Shown: piece by piece, positions 1-12,600 of the stretch
Position numbering within the stretch: the first letter of the stretch is position 1
Layout of the letters: the number at the start of each line of letters is the position of its first letter
Assembly (NCBI RefSeq): GCF_014202995.1
Contig: NZ_JACHIA010000004.1
Coordinates: 310,001 to 374,000, forward strand
DNA length: 64,000 nt
Reading direction: 5' to 3'
DNA from: Longimicrobium terrae
GTDB lineage: Bacteria > Gemmatimonadota > Gemmatimonadetes > Longimicrobiales > Longimicrobiaceae
Program-made: the position numbers and the translations under genes
Notes under the pieces: model-generated
Seen by the model: only the letters and a program-made list of their open reading frames with translations
What the model was told of the DNA's origin: nothing
The model's database searches: none

Positions 1-2960
<2,960 letters not shown>

Positions 2961-2973
2961 CGACGGCCCGCGA

Positions 2974-3005
2974 CGGACGCCTCTGCCCGCGGGGCGGGGC
3001 GTCCG
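2974..3005 (+). other. GC-rich hairpin after the first NRPS gene
   Basis: An 8-bp perfect stem (CGGACGCC at 2974-2981, GGCGTCCG at 2998-3005) encloses a smaller GCCC/GGGC stem, 14 bases after the stop codon. No T-run follows. It may be a weak terminator or a processing or stability element; in DNA this GC-rich it may also be chance. Confidence 0.35.
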
Positions 3006-3041
3006 CCGCGGCTTTGAATGACCGGGCCGGTTGACCGGGCC

Positions 3042-3144
3042 CGATCGCAGCAACGGACCGGACCCCGCGCGGCTCCCGGGCGTGCCCACGTGGCGCGGCC
3101 CGGCGGCGCGCGGCGGGACCCTTAACGAATATTCAGCACTGCTC
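3042..3144 (+). repeat. Leader segment shared with the gene at 21468 (copy 1)
   Basis: The roughly 100 bases before the ATG at 3145 resemble those before the ATG at 21468. Both contain CG(A/G)TCGC(A/G)GCAACGG followed by ACCGGACCC and then CGGCTCCC, and both end in GCTCATGA around the start codon. The spacing from this block to the ATG is close (103 and 95 bases). I see neither a promoter nor a Shine-Dalgarno sequence here. The likeness continues into the coding region, so this looks like the edge of a duplicated or converted segment. Confidence 0.6.
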
Positions 3145-6100
3145 ATGAATTCCGATCCGACCCTGACCAACCTGACGCTGGCCGAGCGCCGCAGGCTTCT
3201 GAAAATCGCGCTGGCCCGCGACCTCGAACGCAAGGGTTCGGAGCTTCCGCCCATCGGCCGCGCGGCGCGGGAGGAGCGCATTCCGCTCTCGTTCGCGCAG
3301 CAGCGGCTGTGGTTTCTGGAGCAGCTGGGGGATCTGGGCAGCACGTACCACCTCGCCAAGCGGCTGCGCCTTCAGGGCCCGCTGAACCGGGCGGCGCTGG
3401 GGGGCGCGCTGGACGGGATCGTGGCCCGGCACGAGGTGCTGCGGACCACGTTCGCGCAGGTGGATGGCGTGCCGGAGCAGCGCATCGCCCCGGTGGAGGC
3501 GGGCGGATTCCGCCTGGAGGAGCACGACCTGAGCGGGCTTGCCGAGGCCGACGCCAGGGAGGAGTTGGGCCGGCTGACCTTCCAGGAGGCGCGCGCCCGC
3601 TTTGACCTGGAGCACGGTCCGCTGGTGCGCGGGCGGCTCGTCCGGCTGGCGGAGGACGATCACGTGCTGCTGGTGACCATGCACCACGTGGTTTCTGACG
3701 GCTGGTCCACGGGGGTGTTCTTTGGCGAGCTGTCCGCGCTGTACGCCGCGCACGCGAACGGGACGGAGGCGAACCTTCCCGAGCTGCCGGTGCAGTACGC
3801 GGACTTCGCGGCGTGGCAGCGGCGGTGGGTGGAGGGCGACGTGCTGCGGCGCCAGGCGGACTACTGGACGCAGACGCTGCGGGGCGCGCCGGAACTGCTG
3901 GAGGTTCCCGCCGACCGCGCGCGCCCGGCGGAGATCGACCACACCGGCGCGCGGGTGGACATGGCGCTGGACCCGGACCTCACGGCGGAGCTCAAGGCGC
4001 TGTCGCGGCGGCACGGGGCCACGCTGTACATGACGCTGCTGGCGGCGTGGGGCGTGGTGCTGGCCCGGCTCGCGGGGGCAGAGGACGTGGTGGTGGGCAC
4101 TCCGTCGGCGGGGCGGGGACGGCCGGAGATCGAGCGGCTGATCGGCTTCTTCGTCAACACGCTGGCCGTGCGGATGGACCTGTCCGGCGCGCCGACGGTG
4201 GCGCAGTTCCTGGGCCGGGTAAAGGACCGGGTGCTGGATGCGCAGCAGCACCAGGACATCCCCTTTGAGCAGGTGGTGGAGCGGGTGGATCCGGTGCGCA
4301 GCCTGTCGCACCATCCGCTGTTCCAGGCGCTGTTCGCGTGGCAGAACACGTCCCAGGGCGACGGCGGGCCCGGCCTGCCGGGGCTGTCCGTAAAGGGGAT
4401 GGGCGGGGACCGGCTGACGACGGCCAAGCTGGACCTGTCGCTGTCGATGTGGGAGTCGGAGGACCGGATCGTGGGCGGAATCACGTACGCCACGGCGCTT
4501 TTCGACCGCGAGACGGTGGAGCGGTATACCGGCTATCTGCGGCGGGTGCTGGAGCAGATGGCGGCGGATGATGGCCAGCGCGTCGATCAACTGACGCTGA
4601 TGCCGGCGGAGGAGCGCGTCCGGGTTCTGGAGGAGTGGAACCAGACGGAAGCCGACTACGCGGGCCCGACGTGCATCCACACGCTGTTCGAGGCGCAGGT
4701 TGCGCGCACTCCGGACGCCGTGGCGGTGACGTTCGTGGGCGAGCATCTCACGTACGCGGAGCTGGACCAGCGCGCCAACCGCCTTGCCCACCACCTCCGC
4801 TCGCTGGGCGTGGGTCCGGAGGTGCGTGTGGGGATCTCGCTGGAGCGCGGCCCGGAGATGATGATCGGCCTGCTCGCGATCCTCAAGGCGGGCGGCGCGT
4901 ACATCCCCATGGACCCGTCGTACCCGGCGGAGCGCCTGGCGTACATGCTGGAAGACAGTGCGCCCGCCGTCCTCCTGACGAACGGGCCGCCCGCCTCGCT
5001 CCCCGCCGAGCGCATCCCCGTCGTCGATCTGGCGGATACTTCGCCGTGGGCGCACCTGCCCGGCACCGCGCCGGTCGTCGCGGATCTGACGCCGGACAGC
5101 CCCTGCTACGTCATCTACACGTCAGGGTCCACCGGCCGTCCCAAGGGCGTGGTCAATCATCACCGGAGCGTGGCCAACCTGCTGGCGTGGAGCCAGCAGA
5201 GGTGGCAACTGCAGCCGGGCGAGTCGGTGCTGCAGCGGATCTCGTTCAGCTTCGACGTGTCGGTGCGCGAACTGTTCTGGCCGCTGACGGCGGGTGCCCG
5301 GATCGTGATGGCGGGGCCCGGCGGGCACGGCGATCCCGACCACGTGGTGGACCTCATCCGCCGCGAGCAGATCGGCACCGCGCACCTTCCCGGACTGCTG
5401 CGCGCCTTTGTGGAGCACCCGGAAGCCTCCTCGTGCACGTCGCTGGTGCGGGTGATGAACGGCGGCGAAGCGCTGGCGCCCTCCATCGCGCGGCGCTTCG
5501 GCGAGCTGCTTCCCGACGCGGCGCTGTATCAGATGTACGGTCCCACGGAGACGACCGTCGCCTCGTCCGGCCTGCGATGGACGCCTGAGGTGGAAGGAAC
5601 CGTCGCGCCCATCGGCCAGCCGATCGGCAACACGAAGATCTACGTGCTGGACGGTCGCGGCGAGCCGGTGCCGACGGGCGTGGCGGGGGAGATCTGCATC
5701 GGCGGGGCGGGGGTGGCGCGCGGCTACCTTGACCGGCCCGAGGCGACGGCGGAGCGCTTCACAGCCGATCCGTTCTCGAAGGAGCCCGGCGCGCGTCTTT
5801 ACCGCACGGGCGACGCGGGGCGTTGGCGTCCGGACGGCACGCTGGAGTTCCTGGGGCGCGGCGACGGGCAGGTAAAGGTGCGCGGCTACCGCATCGAAAC
5901 CGGCGAAATCGAGACGCGGCTTACGGAACTGCCCGGCGTGCGCGCGGCCGTAGTCGTCGCGCGCGAGGATACGGGGGGCGAGAAGCGGCTGGTGGCGTAC
6001 GTGGTGGGCGACGAAGTCGGGGCGGACGCGCTGCGTGCGCACCTGGCCGGGTCGCTGCCGGGCTACATGGTGCCGGCGGCGTACGTGCGGCTGGAGGAGT

Positions 6101-9100
6101 TCCCGCTGACGCCCAACGGCAAGGTGGACCGCAAGGCGCTTCCCGCTCCGGAGGGCGAAGCGTACGCGGCGCGCGCCTACGAGCCGCCGGCGGGCGACGT
6201 GGAAGAGATCCTGGCCGGGATCTGGGCCGAGGTGCTCGGCGTGGAGCGGGTCGGGCGCCGGGACCAGTTCTTTAACCTGGGCGGGCACTCGCTGCTCGCT
6301 GTGCAGGTGATCTCGCGCGTGCGGCAGGCGCTGGGGGTGAAGGTGGCGCTCGGCGAGCTGTTCACCCGGCCCGTGCTGGCGGAGTTCGCGCGCGGGCTGG
6401 AGACCTCTGCGCGCGCGGAGCTTCCTCCCATCGAACGCGCGGACCGCGAAGGCCGGCTTCCGCTGTCGTTCGCGCAGCAGCGGCTGTGGTTCCTGGAGCA
6501 GCTGGGCGATCTGGGCAGCACGTATCACATGCACGCGCGCCTGCGTCTGCGTGGCGAGCTGGACCGCGCGGCCATGGTGGGCGCGCTGGACGGCCTCGTC
6601 GCGCGGCACGAGGCGCTGCGGACGACGTTCGCGGAGGTGGACGGCCTTCCGGAGCAGCGCATCGCGCCCGCGGACAGCGGGTTCCATCTGCTGGAGCAGG
6701 ACCTGGCCGGGCGGGCGGACGCGGAAGCCGAACTCGGCCGGCTGCTGGGCGAAGAGGCGGGCACGCGCTTCGATCTGGAGCAGGGGCCGCTCATCCGCGG
6801 GCGCCTCATCCGCGTGGCGCCGGACGACCACGTGCTGGTTCTGACGATGCACCACATCGTCAGCGACGGCTGGTCCATGGGCGTGCTCACCGGTGAGCTT
6901 TCGGCGCTGTACGCGGCGAATGTCCAGGGCCGGGATGCGGCGCTTCCCGCGCTGCCGGTGCAGTACGCGGACTACGCCGCGTGGCAGCGGCGCTGGGTGG
7001 AGGGCGACGTCCTGGGGGCGCAGGCGGACTACTGGGTGCAGACGCTGGGCGGCGCGCCGGAACTGCTGGAGCTGCCCACCGACCATCCGCGGCCGGTGCA
7101 GATGGACCCCGCGGGCGCGCGCGTGGGGGTGGAACTGGACGAGGAGCTTACGGCGGCGCTGGCGGCGCTGTCGCGGCGGCACGGCACCACGCTGTTCATG
7201 ACGGTGCTGGCGGGGTGGGCCGTGGTGCTCTCCCGCCTCTCCGGGCAGGCGGACGTGGTGATCGGCACTCCGACGGCCGGGCGCGGGCGGCGGGAGATCG
7301 AGGGGCTCATCGGCTTCTTCGTCAACACGCTCGCGCTGCGGGTGGAGCTGTCCGGCGCGCCGACGGTGGCGGAACTGCTGGGCCGGGTGCAGAAGCGCGC
7401 GCTGGACGCGCAGCATCATCAGGACATCCCGTTCGAGCAGGTGGTGGAGCGGGTGGCCCCGGCGCGCAGCCTGTCGCACTCGCCGCTGTTCCAGGTGATG
7501 TTCGCGTGGCAGAACACGCCGCGCGGCGGGCTGGAACTGCCCGGGCTTACGCTGGGCCGCGTGGACGCCACGCAGGACCGCGGCGTCGCCAAGCAGGACC
7601 TGGGGCTCACGCTGGGCGAGTCGCACGGGCGCATCGTCGGCAACGTGACCTACGCCACGTCGCTGTTTGAGCGGGCGACGGTGGAACGGTGGATGGAGTA
7701 CCTGCGGCGCGTTCTGGCCGAGATGGCGGCGGATGATCGCCAGCAGGTCGGGCGCCTGCCCATGCTGCCGCAGGCGGAGCGCGCGCGGGTGCTGGAAGAG
7801 TGGAACCGCACCGAGGCGGATTACGAGCGTGGGTCGCTGGCCCACGAGCTGTTCGAGGCGCAGGCCGCGCGCGTCCCGGACGTACTGGCGCTGGCGTGGG
7901 GCGGCGATCGTCTGACGTATGCGGAGCTGAACGCGCGCGCCAACCGCCTTGCGCACCACCTCCGCTCGCTGGGCGTGGGGGCGGACACGCGCGTCGCGAT
8001 CTCCGTGGAGCGCGGCCCCTCCATGGTGGAGGCGCTGCTGGCCGTGCTCAAGGCGGGCGGCGCGTACGTGCCGCTCGATCCGAACTACCCGGAAGAGCGG
8101 CTGCGCTGGATGCTGGATGACAGCGCGCCCGCGCTGCTGCTGACCCGTGGCTCCCTGACGGCGCGCTTTGCGGATGCGGGCCTGCCGGTGCTGGATCTCG
8201 CGGACGATGCGGCCTGGTCCGGCGCGCCCGCGACCGATCCGGATCGGGGCGATCTGCGGCCCGAACACCCGGCGTACCTGATCTACACCTCCGGCTCCAC
8301 CGGCCGCCCCAAGGGCGCTATCGTCCAGCACCGCAACGTCGCCGGCATGGTCGCGGCGCAGGAGCGGTCGCTGCCGCTGGAAGCGGACACCCGCGTGCTG
8401 CAGTTCGCCTCGTTCAGCTTCGACGGACACGTCTACGAAGTGTTCCTGGCGCTGGCGCGCGGTGCGTCGTTGCACCTGTCCGGCCAGCCGGGCCCGCTCG
8501 CGGGCGACGACCTGGTGCGCATCGTGGCGGATGCGGGGATCACGCACGCCATCCTCCCGCCGGCCGTGCTGGCCGCGCTCCCGGAGGATGAGCGGCTGCC
8601 GTCCATCCGCACGCTGATCGTGTCCGGCGACGCACCGCCCGCGGAGCTGATGGCGCGCTGGTCGGCCGGACGGCGGCTGATCAACGGCTACGGGCCGACG
8701 GAGGCGACGGTCTGCACCACGCTGCACGACTACGTGCCCGGTGGATCCGCCGTCCCGCCGATCGGGCGGCCGGTGGCCAACGTGCGCGTCTACCTGCTGG
8801 ACGCGGCGGGCGGGCCGGTGCCGCTGGGCACCGCGGGCGAACTGTACATCGGCGGGGCGACGGTGGGGCGCGGCTACTGGCGCCGCGCCGCGCTGACGGC
8901 CGAGCGCTTTGTCCCCGATCCGTTCGGCGCGGAGCCGGGCGCGCGTCTCTATCGCACGGGCGACCTGGCGCGGTGGAACGCGGAGGGCGAACTGGAGTTC
9001 GCGGGCCGCGTGGACGCGCAGGTGAAGGTGCGCAGCTTCCGCGTGGAGTTGGGCGAGATCGAGACGCGGCTGCTGGAGCACCCGGCCGTGCGCGAGGCCG

Positions 9101-9651
9101 TGGTACTGGTGCGCGAGGACACGCCGGGCGACAAGCGGCTGGTGGCGTACGTCGTGGGCGACGAGGCGGCCGCGGCGGACGTGCTGCGGGCGCACGTGAG
9201 CAGCGCGCTGCCGGACTACATGGTGCCGGCGGCGTACGTGCGGCTGGAGCGGTTTCCCATCACCCCCAACGGCAAGGTGGACCGCCGCGCGCTCCCCGCG
9301 CCGGAAGGCGACGCGTTTGCCGCGCGGGAGTACGAGGCGCCGGTGGGAGAGGTGGAAACGGCGCTGGCGGAGGTGTGGGCCGAGGTGCTGGGGCTGGAGC
9401 GCGTGGGCCGCAACGACGGCTTCTTTGAGCTGGGCGGGCACTCGCTGCTGGCCGTCACGCTCATTGCGCGCATGCGCAAGCGGGAGCTGCACGCCGACGT
9501 GCGCGCCCTGTTCACCGCGCCCACCCTGGCGGAGTTCGCCGCGGCCATCGGGAGCGCGCCCGGTGAGGCGCTGGTTCCGGAGAACCTGATTCCCGAGCCC
9601 GTGATATCCGCGGCCGGTCCTGACGACGAAGACGTAGAGGTGTTCCTGTGA
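3145..9651 (+). CDS. NRPS, two modules: C-A-PCP-C-A-PCP with acidic C-terminal docking tail
   Basis: 2168 aa from the ATG at 3145. I chose this over an in-frame start at 3031 because the N-terminus then matches the gene at 21468 almost word for word (NSDPTLTNLTLAERRRLLKI). Domains by residue: docking helix 1-30; C1 about 40-470 (HHVVSDG near 179); A1 (YTSGSTG near 657); PCP1 (Ser near 1048); C2 (HHIVSDG near 1236); A2 (near 1713); PCP2 (Ser near 2099). Hand-read codes are A1 D-V-R-H-M-G-M-V-A-K and A2 D-G-Y-I-I-S-G-V-C-K; I assign neither. PCP2 has the AVTLIARMR...ADVRALF form that here always precedes a dual E/C domain, so residue 2 is probably epimerized by the next protein. The C-terminus ends in the acidic PDDEDVEVFL, a likely docking motif for the TubC-like domain of the overlapping next gene. 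The C1 region resembles the gene at 21468 while A1 to A2 is nearly the same as the gene at 44687, so the gene appears chimeric. Confidence 0.95.
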   Translation: MNSDPTLTNLTLAERRRLLKIALARDLERKGSELPPIGRAAREERIPLSFAQQRLWFLEQLGDLGSTYHLAKRLRLQGPLNRAALGGALDGIVARHEVLRTTFAQVDGVPEQRIAPVEAGGFRLEEHDLSGLAEADAREELGRLTFQEARARFDLEHGPLVRGRLVRLAEDDHVLLVTMHHVVSDGWSTGVFFGELSALYAAHANGTEANLPELPVQYADFAAWQRRWVEGDVLRRQADYWTQTLRGAPELLEVPADRARPAEIDHTGARVDMALDPDLTAELKALSRRHGATLYMTLLAAWGVVLARLAGAEDVVVGTPSAGRGRPEIERLIGFFVNTLAVRMDLSGAPTVAQFLGRVKDRVLDAQQHQDIPFEQVVERVDPVRSLSHHPLFQALFAWQNTSQGDGGPGLPGLSVKGMGGDRLTTAKLDLSLSMWESEDRIVGGITYATALFDRETVERYTGYLRRVLEQMAADDGQRVDQLTLMPAEERVRVLEEWNQTEADYAGPTCIHTLFEAQVARTPDAVAVTFVGEHLTYAELDQRANRLAHHLRSLGVGPEVRVGISLERGPEMMIGLLAILKAGGAYIPMDPSYPAERLAYMLEDSAPAVLLTNGPPASLPAERIPVVDLADTSPWAHLPGTAPVVADLTPDSPCYVIYTSGSTGRPKGVVNHHRSVANLLAWSQQRWQLQPGESVLQRISFSFDVSVRELFWPLTAGARIVMAGPGGHGDPDHVVDLIRREQIGTAHLPGLLRAFVEHPEASSCTSLVRVMNGGEALAPSIARRFGELLPDAALYQMYGPTETTVASSGLRWTPEVEGTVAPIGQPIGNTKIYVLDGRGEPVPTGVAGEICIGGAGVARGYLDRPEATAERFTADPFSKEPGARLYRTGDAGRWRPDGTLEFLGRGDGQVKVRGYRIETGEIETRLTELPGVRAAVVVAREDTGGEKRLVAYVVGDEVGADALRAHLAGSLPGYMVPAAYVRLEEFPLTPNGKVDRKALPAPEGEAYAARAYEPPAGDVEEILAGIWAEVLGVERVGRRDQFFNLGGHSLLAVQVISRVRQALGVKVALGELFTRPVLAEFARGLETSARAELPPIERADREGRLPLSFAQQRLWFLEQLGDLGSTYHMHARLRLRGELDRAAMVGALDGLVARHEALRTTFAEVDGLPEQRIAPADSGFHLLEQDLAGRADAEAELGRLLGEEAGTRFDLEQGPLIRGRLIRVAPDDHVLVLTMHHIVSDGWSMGVLTGELSALYAANVQGRDAALPALPVQYADYAAWQRRWVEGDVLGAQADYWVQTLGGAPELLELPTDHPRPVQMDPAGARVGVELDEELTAALAALSRRHGTTLFMTVLAGWAVVLSRLSGQADVVIGTPTAGRGRREIEGLIGFFVNTLALRVELSGAPTVAELLGRVQKRALDAQHHQDIPFEQVVERVAPARSLSHSPLFQVMFAWQNTPRGGLELPGLTLGRVDATQDRGVAKQDLGLTLGESHGRIVGNVTYATSLFERATVERWMEYLRRVLAEMAADDRQQVGRLPMLPQAERARVLEEWNRTEADYERGSLAHELFEAQAARVPDVLALAWGGDRLTYAELNARANRLAHHLRSLGVGADTRVAISVERGPSMVEALLAVLKAGGAYVPLDPNYPEERLRWMLDDSAPALLLTRGSLTARFADAGLPVLDLADDAAWSGAPATDPDRGDLRPEHPAYLIYTSGSTGRPKGAIVQHRNVAGMVAAQERSLPLEADTRVLQFASFSFDGHVYEVFLALARGASLHLSGQPGPLAGDDLVRIVADAGITHAILPPAVLAALPEDERLPSIRTLIVSGDAPPAELMARWSAGRRLINGYGPTEATVCTTLHDYVPGGSAVPPIGRPVANVRVYLLDAAGGPVPLGTAGELYIGGATVGRGYWRRAALTAERFVPDPFGAEPGARLYRTGDLARWNAEGELEFAGRVDAQVKVRSFRVELGEIETRLLEHPAVREAVVLVREDTPGDKRLVAYVVGDEAAAADVLRAHVSSALPDYMVPAAYVRLERFPITPNGKVDRRALPAPEGDAFAAREYEAPVGEVETALAEVWAEVLGLERVGRNDGFFELGGHSLLAVTLIARMRKRELHADVRALFTAPTLAEFAAAIGSAPGEALVPENLIPEPVISAAGPDDEDVEVFL
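4530..9300 (+). repeat. Long near-identical duplication, copy 1 (A1-PCP-C-A2 of the two-module gene)
   Basis: From about 4530 the DNA is close to identical with the segment starting about 46070 (for example the stretch around 4560-4680 against 46100-46210 differs at only a few bases). It runs through A1, PCP1, C2 and A2. Similarity falls off in the last PCP and tail. Boundaries are by eye. Confidence 0.75.
9636..9640 (+). promoter_or_regulatory. Ribosome binding site AGAGG for the GTG start at 9648
   Basis: AGAGG lies 7 bases before GTG 9648, which overlaps the previous stop codon as GTGA. The same AGAGG-7-GTGA arrangement recurs before 51202. It favours GTG 9648 over the ATG at 9654 and points to translational coupling of the two subunits. 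Confidence 0.6.
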
Positions 9652-12600
9652 CGATGGCGGCTCCCATGACGCTGGACGCGGTATTCGCCCGGATCAGCGC
9701 CGCCGGCATCCGGCTCCGCAACCGCGGGGGCGAGCTGGGCGTGGCGGGGAACCGCGAACGGTTGGATCCCGAGCTGCTGGCCGCCCTGCGCGAGCACAAG
9801 GCGGAGCTCCTGGAGCGGATGGAGGACGGCGGCGACTGGTGGACGCCGCCGCTCATCCGCCCGGAAATGCTGCCGCTGGTGTCGCTCACGCAGGCGGAGA
9901 TCGACGGCATCGTGGCCACCGTGCCCGGCGGCGCAGCCAACGTGCAGGACATCTATCCGCTGGCCCCGCTGCAGGAAGGCTTTCTCTTCCACCACCTGGC
10001 CACCACGGAAGGCGATCCGTACCTGCTGGGCACCATCAGCCGCTTCGCCACGCGGGAGATGCTGGATGCGTACGTGCAGGCGTTCGGCGCCGTCATCGCG
10101 CGGCACGACATCCTGCGCACCGCGATCGTGTGGGAGAACGTGCCCGAGCCGGTGCAGGTGGTGTGGCGCAGGGCCCCGCTTCCCGTGGAGGAGGTGGAGA
10201 TCGATCCGGCGCAGGGCGACGTGGCCGCGCAGCTGTACGGGCGCTTTGACCCGCGCCGCCACCGGATCGACGTGCGCCAGGCCCCGCTGCTGCGCTGCCA
10301 CGTGGCGCGCGAGGCGGATGGCGAGAGCTGGGTGCTCCTCCTTCTGCTGCACCACCTGGCCGGTGACCACACCACCATCACCGTGCTGAAGGAGGAGATC
10401 GAGGCGCATCTCACCGGCCGCGAAAGCGCTCTCCCCCGGCCTGTGCCGTTCCGCAACCTGGTGGCGCAGGTGCGGCTGGGCGTGAGCCAGGAGGAGCACC
10501 AGGCGTTCTTTACCGAGATGCTGGGCGACGTGGACGAACCCACGGCGCCGTTCGGGCTGCTGGATGCGCGCGGCGACGGCTCCGGGATCGAGCAGGGGCG
10601 GCTGGAGGTGGACGAGGCGCTCGGGGCGCGGCTGCGCGAGCGGGCGCGGGCGCTGGGGGTGAGCGCGGCCACGCTGTGCCACCTGGCCTGGGGACAGGTG
10701 CTGGCGCGGGCGTCTGGGCGCGACGACGTCGTCTTCGGCACCGTGCTGTTCGGGCGGATGCAGGGCGGCGAAGGCGCGGAGCGGGTGATGGGCCCGTTCC
10801 TCAACACCCTCCCCATCCGCGTTCGGCTGGGCGACGTGGGGGCCGAGGCGGGCGTGCGGCAGACGCACGCCGTGCTGGCGGGGCTGATGCGCCACGAGCA
10901 CGCCTCGCTGGTGCTGGCGCAGCGGTGCAGCGCGGTGGACGCGTCCGCCCCGCTCTTCACCTCCATGCTCAACTACCGCTACAGCAAGCGCAGGACGCCC
11001 GTGGGTGCGGCGCCCGCGCCCGGCGGCAGGACGAGCCAGGCCGGCGAGCGCACCACCTACCCGCTGACGATCTCGGTGGACGACCTGGGCGACGGCTTCG
11101 CGCTTACCGTCCTCGCGCCGGTGACCGTGCAGCCGCTGCGGGTGTGCTGGATGATGCACACCGCGCTGGAGTCGCTGGTGTCGGCGCTGGAAACCGCCCC
11201 CGGCGCCGCTCTCGGCCGTCTGGACGTGCTTTCCCGCGAGGAGCGCGCGAAGGTCGTCGACGAGTGGAACCGGACGGACGCGGCGCTTCCCCCCGAGTGG
11301 TCCATCCACGGCCTGTTCGAGGCACAGGCCGCGCGCACGCCCGACGCTCCGGCCGTGATCTTCGCGGGGCAGCAGCTCACGTTCGCGGAACTGGACCGCC
11401 GCGCCAATCAGCTTGCCCACCATCTCCGCGGGCTGGACATCGGCGCGGAGGACCGCGTGGCGCTGTGCATGGAGCGCAGCCTTGACCTGCTCCCCGCCTT
11501 CTTCGGCATCATGAAGGCGGGCGCGGCGTACGTTCCGCTGGAGCCCACGCACCCCGCCGACCGGCTGGCCTACACGCTGGAAGACAGCGGCGCGCGGATG
11601 CTGCTCACCCAGTCGTGGCTGGCGGACGGGCTTCCCGAGGCGCGGCCCGAGACGCTGTTCGTGGATCAGATGGCGGAGACGCTCGCGGCTGAGCCCGCCG
11701 AGCGGCCGGAGAGCGGCGCCGGGCCGGAAAGCCTGGCGTACGTCTACTATACCTCCGGCTCCACGGGGCGCCCCAAGGGCGTGCTGATGCACCACATCGG
11801 ACCCGTCAACTACTTCGCGTGGGCGCGCGAGGAGTACCTGTCCAACGGCGGGAGCGGCGCGCCCGTGTTCTCGTCCATGTCGGTGGACCTGACGCTGGCC
11901 AACTTCGTCCCGCTTTTCGCCGGACAACCGATCGAGCTGCTGCCGGAAGGCCCCGGAGTAGAGGCGCTGGCGGAGGTGATCCGCAGGCGGCCGGGGTACG
12001 CGATGATCAAGATCACCCCCACGCACCTGTCGCTGCTGAACCAGGTGCTCTCGCCGGAAGACGCGGCGGGGAGCGGGGCCACGCTGGTGATCGGCGCCGA
12101 CAATCTGCTGGCGGAGCCGACGCTGTTCTGGCGCGAGCATGCGCCCGGCGTGCGGCTGCTGAACGAGTACGGGCCCACGGAGACGGTGGTCGGGTGCTCG
12201 CTCTACGAACTCCCCGTCGGGCGGCACACGGAGGGGCGAATCCCCTTCGGCAAGCCGATCCAGAACCTGACGCACTACGTGCTGGACGCACGGATGCAGC
12301 CGGTGGGCGTGGGCGTGGCGGGCGAGCTGTACATCGGCGGGATCGGCGTGGCGCGCGGGTACCTGGGGCGGCCGCAGCTGACGGCGGAGAAGTTCGTTCC
12401 GGACCCGTTCGCGGGGGAGCCGGGCGCGCGCTTCTATCGCACGGGCGACCGGGTGCGCTGGCTGGCGGACGGCAACCTGGAGTTCCTGGGGCGCATCGAT
12501 TTCCAGGTGAAGGTGCGGGGCTACCGCATCGAACTTGGGGAGATTGAGGAGCGGCTGCGGGAGCACCCGGGCGTGCGGCACGCGGCGGTGCTCATCCGCG

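Noticed and set aside
9990-10030. Inactive C domain because HHxxxDG is HHxxxDH
   Set aside because: The HHxxxDH form together with HHLxxxxGD fits the dual epimerization/condensation family known from Pseudomonas lipopeptide synthetases, so it is more likely a subfamily trait than inactivation.
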